22,234 bases of DNA. Origin: Paramacrobiotus richtersi (lineage: Eukaryota; Tardigrada; Eutardigrada; Parachela; Macrobiotidae). This document shows positions 17,039 to 22,234 of this stretch, one piece after another; positions within the stretch are counted from its first letter, which is position 1, and each line of letters starts with the position of its first letter. The DNA lies in NCBI GenBank assembly GCA_034698045.1, contig JAQGAU010000975.1:1-22234 (forward strand), read 5' to 3'. A model generated the notes under the pieces. That model ran no database searches. It saw only the letters and a list, made by a program, of their open reading frames with translations, and was not told where the DNA came from. Made by a program: the position numbers and the translations under genes.

Positions 17039-19265
17039 ATGCGCGCCGTTGTGATGTGTAGGCCCATCTCTTTCCTCTGCGGCTCACCCGTTTTTGCTCC
17101 ATACCTTCACGTGCTAGTAAACAGGCAGCTCTCCATTAATGCAAAAAGTTATCATGACAATATCGTAAGTTTCAGAGCCTGTCTGTAATTTCGACTTTGC
17201 AGATCTAGGAACCTATGAACGCTTGTAGCATGTTATGCTTTTTTTCGTTTATACGTGCTTCCCGATTTAATACTCATAAAACGGTTCTGATTTAACTTTC
17301 GTCTCCGCAGCCTTCGATACCGTTCTCCCGAACCCCTTTGTGGCGAAATTCTTGCAGCCATAATGCTCTGAAACTTTCGTCAAACGCAGTGGCGGCTACA
17401 GACCACGGCAATCGTCCTACAGTCTGGAATTTGCAGCGGCAGTTCTCCCTTTCCGCAGCACAGGTATGTGTCGAATTTTTGGATCGGTTTGATTAGTTTG
17501 GTTATATACATATCGAAGTTTTAGATTATGTAAATGGATTTAATAATAATTATGTAGGGGAATTGTGTATTCCAATGGCAACCACCATACGTAGCAGGTC
17601 TGCAAAAAAAGGTAGTCTGATTTAAATTGAATATTATTATAAACTAGTTTTTTGCGGAGAGGCATATCAGTACTATGGTAGTGTGTTTTCTAGATATTTT
17701 CAGCGAATCTGTTTTGCACTGGTTTGAATGATTTTTGGATTTTTCGCAATTTTGAATCTTGGTATTAAATATTTTCATGATATTATGAACATATTTTTTT
17801 CTCTACTCATTTTTCTGTTGAGTGTGTGGTGTTTATTTTGATGTTCATTTTATCAGTGGCTAATTAGCACATAGGCTTTTTGACATTTTTCAGGAGCAAT
17901 CGGAAACGGTGGCATTAGCAAGATCTATCCGTTCCCGGGTGGGGCTTCTGTGGGCTAAAGTGAAGGCCGGTTTTAGATTTATCAAATATTCAAAAAAGAA
18001 TCTAAAGCAAGCCGGATTAGTCATGTACAGCTGTTGCACAGATCCTTTAAACCATCTGCATTTTTTCGACGTCCTCGGTATGCCGGACACTTTCAATTCG
18101 TGGTTCAAGGTTACAGAACTGCATGTATGGTAAGACAGAAAAACGTTCCTTAAGACTACAGCAAGAAACATACTGCTACACAGTCCATGTTTACAGGATG
18201 TGCGCGGTGCGTCTCAGTCTCGAGGCGTACGATGGAAAGTATGTACGCAACGAAATTGTCAGGAATATGTGGCTGGATGTTGATGCACGGAGTCAGCGGC
18301 TTGGGGTGAGCAGGTTTTACTATCCGACTGGGTAGTAGGTTTTCTAAATATTTTCAGCGAATCTGTTTTGCACTTATTTGAATGATTTGTGGATTTTTCA
18401 GGCAATTTTGAATCTTGGCATCAAATATTTTCATGATATTATGAACATATTTTTTTCTGTACGCATTTTTCTGTTGAGTGTGTGGTGTTTATTTTGATGT
18501 TCATTTTATCAGTGGCTAATTAGCACATGGGCTTTTTGACATTTTTCAGGAGCAATATATTTTGTGTCTTTATATTTTGTGTTGTCCCTACAGGAGGCCG
18601 CGATGTTAATGAGGAAAAAGCAAATTAAAGAGCTTTCCCATCAATTTAGAGCCAATTTGTTCGCCTACGACGAGGTGCGGTAATAATAGTACATAAAACA
18701 GTCTGCGAATGTATCTGTAAAGGGAGATATGCAGTGAAAAGCGTATAGACAACATGTACTATCGAAATCTTTAACCTGTGAATTTATGCAGGAAAAGCAG
18801 AATCGTATAGTTGTTCAGTTTCTACGTGGCCGCTTCCGTCTCTAAGCTCACGCCTCACGGACGATGAAATACATGGTTTATTTAATTAGGGCCTTCTGTG
18901 TAATGACAAAGTGCTTGCGGGAGCGATATGGAGAAATTTCTTCGCCATGAACTGTGATGATCCGCGAAAAGTGGAACTTCTTGTACATTACGTTCGGAAA
19001 CAGGTATGGTACGAATTATCTTTGCTGTCTTGTCGTAATTGTACTTGTTTATTAGTGATTTGGTTGTGCCAGGATGAATAACACTTATTTATCTTGGTCA
19101 TGCTTTAAGGGCTATTTTCGAATGAAAATCTCGTTACCGAGTATTTTTCCCATGTCACAGATTGATAACTTGGATACGCAGGATCGGTATAATATTCTGG
19201 GGCGTGGGATCGTGAAATGGATCCCCATAAACGAAGTTAAAGACGCTGACCAAAGAATTGGGTAG
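17039..19265 (+). CDS. UQCC1: UQCC1 (CBP3 homologue), complex III assembly chaperone
   Basis: Seven exons join in phase to 307 aa (human 299): 17039-17164, 17311-17463, 17894-18129, 18197-18305, 18594-18674, 18890-19003 and 19161-19265. The first ~100 residues are Arg/Ser-rich and poor in acids, as expected of a mitochondrial presequence. The CBP3 domain follows: [58 protein letters not shown], a helix ending LFAYDE, then AGAIWRNFF and KVELLVHYVRKQ. Each has a direct counterpart in human UQCC1 ([40 protein letters not shown]). With UQCC2 the protein binds the mitochondrial ribosome and newly made cytochrome b to start complex III assembly. The region before exon 3 is duplicated in intron 4 (see repeats). 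UQCC1 converges on CHCHD2/10, another mitochondrial gene. Confidence 0.95.
17677..17900 (+). repeat. Intron/exon-edge duplication in UQCC1, copy 1 (real acceptor)
   Basis: It covers the 3' half of intron 2, its acceptor (TTTTTCAG at 17886-17893) and the first 7 nt of exon 3 (GAGCAAT). By eye it matches 18331-18556 with about 9 substitutions and one 2-nt indel over the last ~210 positions. Confidence 0.92.
18331..18556 (+). repeat. Intron/exon-edge duplication in UQCC1, copy 2 (decoy acceptor)
   Basis: This is a second copy of 17677-17900 inside intron 4. It carries over the acceptor and the 7 exon bases, then the similarity ends. Use of the copied acceptor (exon from 18550) would add 44 nt before exon 5 and shift the frame, reaching a TAA within five codons. 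The true acceptor at 18593 (TCCCTACAG) keeps the protein intact. Confidence 0.92.
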
Positions 19266-19614
19266 AAAAAAAAGATTGATTCCGTTTGGTGAACTTTTGG
19301 TTAAGCCATGTATACTTACCAATTATTGTCTCATCTCGTTAAACTCTCTTAGAATTGATTTTTTCTGTGCATCTTAGTGGAACCATATTGAACGTGGACG
19401 AAGTGTCAATCAGGTGTTGTTTTGATTGAAGAGGCACGTTTAATATCCCTTTATTTAACACACAAATCCATTATCTCGGCATCTCAATCCGTAGATTAAA
19501 ACAGTAACAATCCCTCGATAACACGAGGCAAACACAAAATAATGCATCATTTTACTGTACTGCACAAATCAAACGAAAAAATTTGTTATCCACGAGAATT
19601 CACATCGCTGCCGG
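19266..19614. other. Tail-to-tail gap between UQCC1 and CHCHD2/10
   Basis: The 349 bp contain no gene. TTTATT at 19450-19455 is an AATAAA on the - strand, 160 nt after the CHCHD2/10 stop. No + strand AATAAA was found for UQCC1, so it may use a variant signal. Confidence 0.45.
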
Positions 19615-20416
19615 TCATGCCGGCATCCCATTCCGAACACGGCACTGCTTCAGAAGTTCGTTAAATCCAGTGCACATGGAAATGTCCGATGAATTCTGTT
19701 GGGCACATTCAATAAACTGCTTCATTTCCAGTTCGCAAGGATTGTAAGATGGTGTCATGGCGGCCTGCTGCTGATAATAGCCGGGAGCGCCAATCGGTTG
19801 AGGATCGGTCACAGCCTCTTCCCGAGCGTTACTACCCGAGCCGCCTGTCATAGCATGGCCTATGGTATGCCCGACGGCCGATCCAATGGCTACTCCCGCA
19901 GCTGTGCTCGCAATCTGGGCCATCATACCTGGCTGTCGCGGGGCCGACATGGGAACATTAGACGCGGGATTAACAGGAACTGGCGGCGGAGGCGGGGGAG
20001 CATGGCGCGCAGGCGCTGCGGTCGTCATGTTTCGCCTTGGGGCGGATCTGAAGTAACAATTCACGAAGCTCATGTTACGTATCCCTGGACCTTGGGTACA
20101 AACATAAAAATTTGGAACAAATCGCTAATCTTCAGTTTACGAAAGAATTACTGCTCACGCCGACTGGCTGATAACTAAGCCATCGGGATAAAATTACAAT
20201 CATATTTCAGTAAAATTTCAAATATACAACGGAAATGACTAGTCACTAGTGACTAGATCCCCAGTTGTAACCCCAGTTCACCATATCGAGATGGGTGGCC
20301 TATTCGATAATCATACCATTTTTGTCCCAAACAATGATAACAAACTCTGGCGTAGTTTCAGCAACAACTTACCCCATGGGCGACGGAGAGCGTCCACCAC
20401 CACCACGTCGAGGCAT
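19615..20416 (-). CDS. CHCHD2: CHCHD2/CHCHD10, twin CX9C mitochondrial protein
   Basis: Exon 1 (20416-20373, [14 protein letters not shown]) and exon 2 (20047-19615) join in phase over a 325-nt intron to 158 aa (human CHCHD2 151). The N-terminus is a basic MPRR.. targeting sequence, then comes a Pro/Ala-rich stretch with six consecutive prolines. Next is the family's hydrophobic core [20 protein letters not shown] followed by [15 protein letters not shown]. The C-terminal CHCH domain has two exact CX9C pairs: Cys119/Cys129 and Cys140/Cys150 (with FNELLKQC). Such proteins are imported into the intermembrane space by MIA40 oxidation. CHCHD2/10 form complexes tied to MICOS and respiration, and CHCHD2 also activates COX4I2 transcription in stress. 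Invertebrates usually have one gene equivalent to both vertebrate paralogues, so the symbol is a convenience. Confidence 0.95.
20239..20256. repeat. Perfect 18-bp palindrome in the CHCHD2/10 intron
   Basis: CTAGTCACTAGTGACTAG equals its own reverse complement. The flanking bases (A on both sides) break the symmetry. It lies near the middle of the only intron of CHCHD2/10. Confidence 0.9.
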
Positions 20417-21669
20417 GATGAAATGGAATTTTTCTTTGCACAAAAATCCTTAGCGATGCACACAAACGATGTGGATTCTTTTCGACTGTAATTCCCAAGT
20501 AGTATCACCACTATTCAAAATTTCTCGTCGGTAGTATTACACTCAATATTTTGCCTTACCTTGTAATGGTTTTTATATAGGAACGGAAGCGCGGTAGGGT
20601 GCAGTAAAAACTGAAGTTTCGCGAACTGCGGGTTTACAAATAGCTCTATGACAACACATTCGTAGGATATTCGTAGTGTGAAAAGATCGAACTGAACGAG
20701 CAAAGTATGGTCAACCGAGGGGCTGTATTTATTTGGTGACTCATCAAACGATGCGCAAAAAAGCGACATACGACTACAGGGAACACTAAACGTTGCGGCT
20801 CTACGACATGCTCGACAATCGAAAAAAAATTGTTTCTCACCGGACTTTTTTTCTTACCATCGCACAGAGTCTGAGGTAATTACTAGCATGAAAATTCAGA
20901 ACTGGGTAAATTAAATTTAAGATAGACTATTGATCTATTGATAGGCATTATTTTCCACACTTATGGCTTGCGCATTACATCAGATCTCTGTATGAACGGA
21001 GATCAGAATCCGATATCGATGATAATCCGGATGTGCGTGATCACGGCTGTGTAGATGAATGACAAAATTGGTTCACCTTTATGAATGAACGAAGCACATG
21101 TGCCAGTGCAGCGGGAATCTTCGTTTGGACTTTTGGCTTCTGAAACGGAGTTATCTCGTTTTTTAAAAAGTTATTATTCTGCCGCAAATTTTATTAGCAC
21201 TGTTCCGTATGTAGTTTGTCTCCAGCTGCTGTGGCACATTGGAATTGAGAACTTGGTTTAACTTGGATATTACGGACGATCTTGCTTTAATTTGAGATTC
21301 CTGCACTCCACCTTTCATTTGGTTTCTGGTTACCTCTGAAGGCATGTAATAGTAAAGTGAGTACGGATTGAATCGGTTTTGTAAGTTTTTTTGTATCATT
21401 CGTTGATTCGTAGGATGGACGCATGGAATGCTGGTACAATAGTACTTCTGGTATCAGTGAGTTATCTCCCTGTACAAATCATAAGCGCTGCAAAACAGAA
21501 GAATATCCTCCGTAATGAAACAACTTATAGAATTCAGAAATTGAGAACAGTGGCAGTTTTTTAGTTTCCGTCTTAATCGGCTTTATAACTTGCTAAGGTT
21601 CATGTAATTGTTTACGGGATGAATATTTTTTTTGCAGCGATAAACCAGCGCGGAAATAGAAACTGAGCC
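20417..21669. promoter_or_regulatory. Divergent upstream region of CHCHD2/10 and the BTB gene
   Basis: These 1,253 bp should contain both promoters. An acceptor (run of T then GCAG, ending 21637) lies 32 nt before the BTB start codon with an in-frame TGA between, so the BTB gene probably has an upstream non-coding leader exon. A 78-codon frame on the - strand (21399-21163, polar, rich in Asn/Gln/Ser) has no known motif and is not called as a gene. Nothing else is recognisable. Confidence 0.4.
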
Positions 21670-22234
21670 ATGGACCGGACATCTCCGAGTGTTCGATCTT
21701 CGTCTCGAAATTCGGTGAATGCCAGTTCAAGTACTGAACAGTCAAGAAGTTCCCCTCGCTGCGATGCTAAGCAGCGCTCTGCCGCAAATCCACTTCCTAC
21801 TACTGTCACATTTGTCGTTAATGGAACCCATTTCACTGTATGTACCAGTTACTTCTCTAAAGCCCTAATATCCCTAACCCGTGTTGCTTCTGTACTTTTA
21901 GATTAACCGTGAATGCGTTGCCGCCCATCCAGAAACTATGCTAGGCAAGATGGTGACCTGCTCACCAACCTTTGATATTGTCAAGCAAAACGATCGTGGA
22001 GATTTCGTTCTAAACATGGACTGCTCCGCAGATTTCTTTCGTGTGGCGCTGGTAAGTTGGCACTCATGGAGCTTCTCGGTTTGGATTTCTAAGAGATGTT
22101 GTCAAGTTTTTTCTGTATTCGATCCAGTACAAACGTGTGATTTGACGATTTATTTATTTTTAGGATTATTACAAATTGGGTTATATCAAACATCCAGCTG
22201 ATATCTCATTAGCTGATCTCCGCGATTTATGTGA
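21670..22234 (+). CDS. BTBD10: BTBD10/KCTD20-type BTB domain protein, 3' partial
   Basis: Three exons are present (21670-21837, 21902-22051 and 22164 to the window end), all joined in phase 0. A Ser/Arg-rich N-terminus of about 45 residues leads into a BTB fold: VTFVVNGTHFTINRECVAAH, PETMLGKMV, a divergent strand region, then FFRVALDYYKLGYIKHPADI and LADLRDLC. BTBD10 and KCTD20 share this order (VTLVVDNTRFVVDPSIF, PNTMLGRMF, FRAILDYYKTG, and an ELREACD-like helix). BTBD10 binds Akt and protects it from PP2A. The C-terminal half of the protein, which carries the conserved family domain, lies beyond the window. An in-frame TGA just before the ATG, preceded by a splice acceptor, fixes 21670 as the start codon. 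BTBD10 versus KCTD20 cannot be decided, since invertebrates usually have a single member. Confidence 0.85.

Noticed and set aside
19699-20178. 159-codon frame antisense to CHCHD2/10
   Set aside because: It is a shadow of the GC-rich Pro/Ala/Gly coding exon on the other strand and has no motif of its own.
21163-21399. 78-codon frame on the - strand upstream of the BTB gene
   Set aside because: It has an ATG and a polar composition but no recognised domain and no splice partner. It is kept only as a note in the intergenic entry.
1-22234. tRNA genes, transposons, viral fossils or bacterial transfer
   Set aside because: No intact B-box with a paired acceptor stem, no transposase, reverse transcriptase or capsid-like frame, and no terminal repeats were seen. 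Every recognised gene is an intron-containing animal gene.

Overview
The window is metazoan nuclear DNA. Every gene recognised here is an animal gene with GT-AG introns, most of them 55-200 nt. Eleven genes sit in about 22 kb, some only a few hundred bases apart, so this is a very compact animal genome. Gene density, intron size and moderate base composition would suit a small-genome ecdysozoan such as a tardigrade, but the phylum cannot be proved from the window. I saw no bacterial operon structure, no tRNA or rRNA gene, no CRISPR array, no transposon open reading frame and no viral fossil.

Layout from left to right. 1-437 (+): 3' part of a GSKIP-like gene. 862-1516 (+): UXT, a prefoldin-like protein, with its 5' exon unresolved. 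2039-3319 (-): a complete two-exon class A GPCR. 3539-5262 (-): NSRP1, a nuclear-speckle splicing regulator. 6099-7296 (+): archease, the RNA ligase cofactor, in eight exons. 7762-12633 (-): a complete ADAM17/TACE sheddase gene in 19 exons, the largest gene here. 13243-14377 (-): LDAH, the lipid-droplet hydrolase. 15226-15878 (-): a TMEM218-like ciliary membrane protein. 17039-19265 (+): UQCC1, the complex III assembly factor. 19615-20416 (-): CHCHD2/CHCHD10. 21670 to the window end (+): 5' part of a BTBD10/KCTD20-type BTB protein.

I rebuilt the exon chains by hand from splice-site consensus, reading phase and remembered family alignments. The reading phases close exactly for ADAM17 (807 aa), archease (164 aa), LDAH (323 aa), UQCC1 (307 aa), TMEM218-like (155 aa), CHCHD2/10 (158 aa) and the GPCR (370 aa). 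That is strong internal support for these models. None contains an unexplained stop.

The genes do not form one pathway. They are a mixed block of conserved genes arranged head-to-head (NSRP1/archease, TMEM218/UQCC1, CHCHD2/BTBD10) or tail-to-tail (UXT/GPCR, archease/ADAM17, UQCC1/CHCHD2). I did not find a new multi-gene system. The most notable things are small: a ~225-bp duplication inside UQCC1 that copied a 3' splice site into the next intron, a perfect 16-bp tandem duplication abutting an ADAM17 splice acceptor, an 11-nt micro-exon in archease, a GPCR with a non-canonical DRY box, and a possible antisense exon inside the NSRP1 intron.
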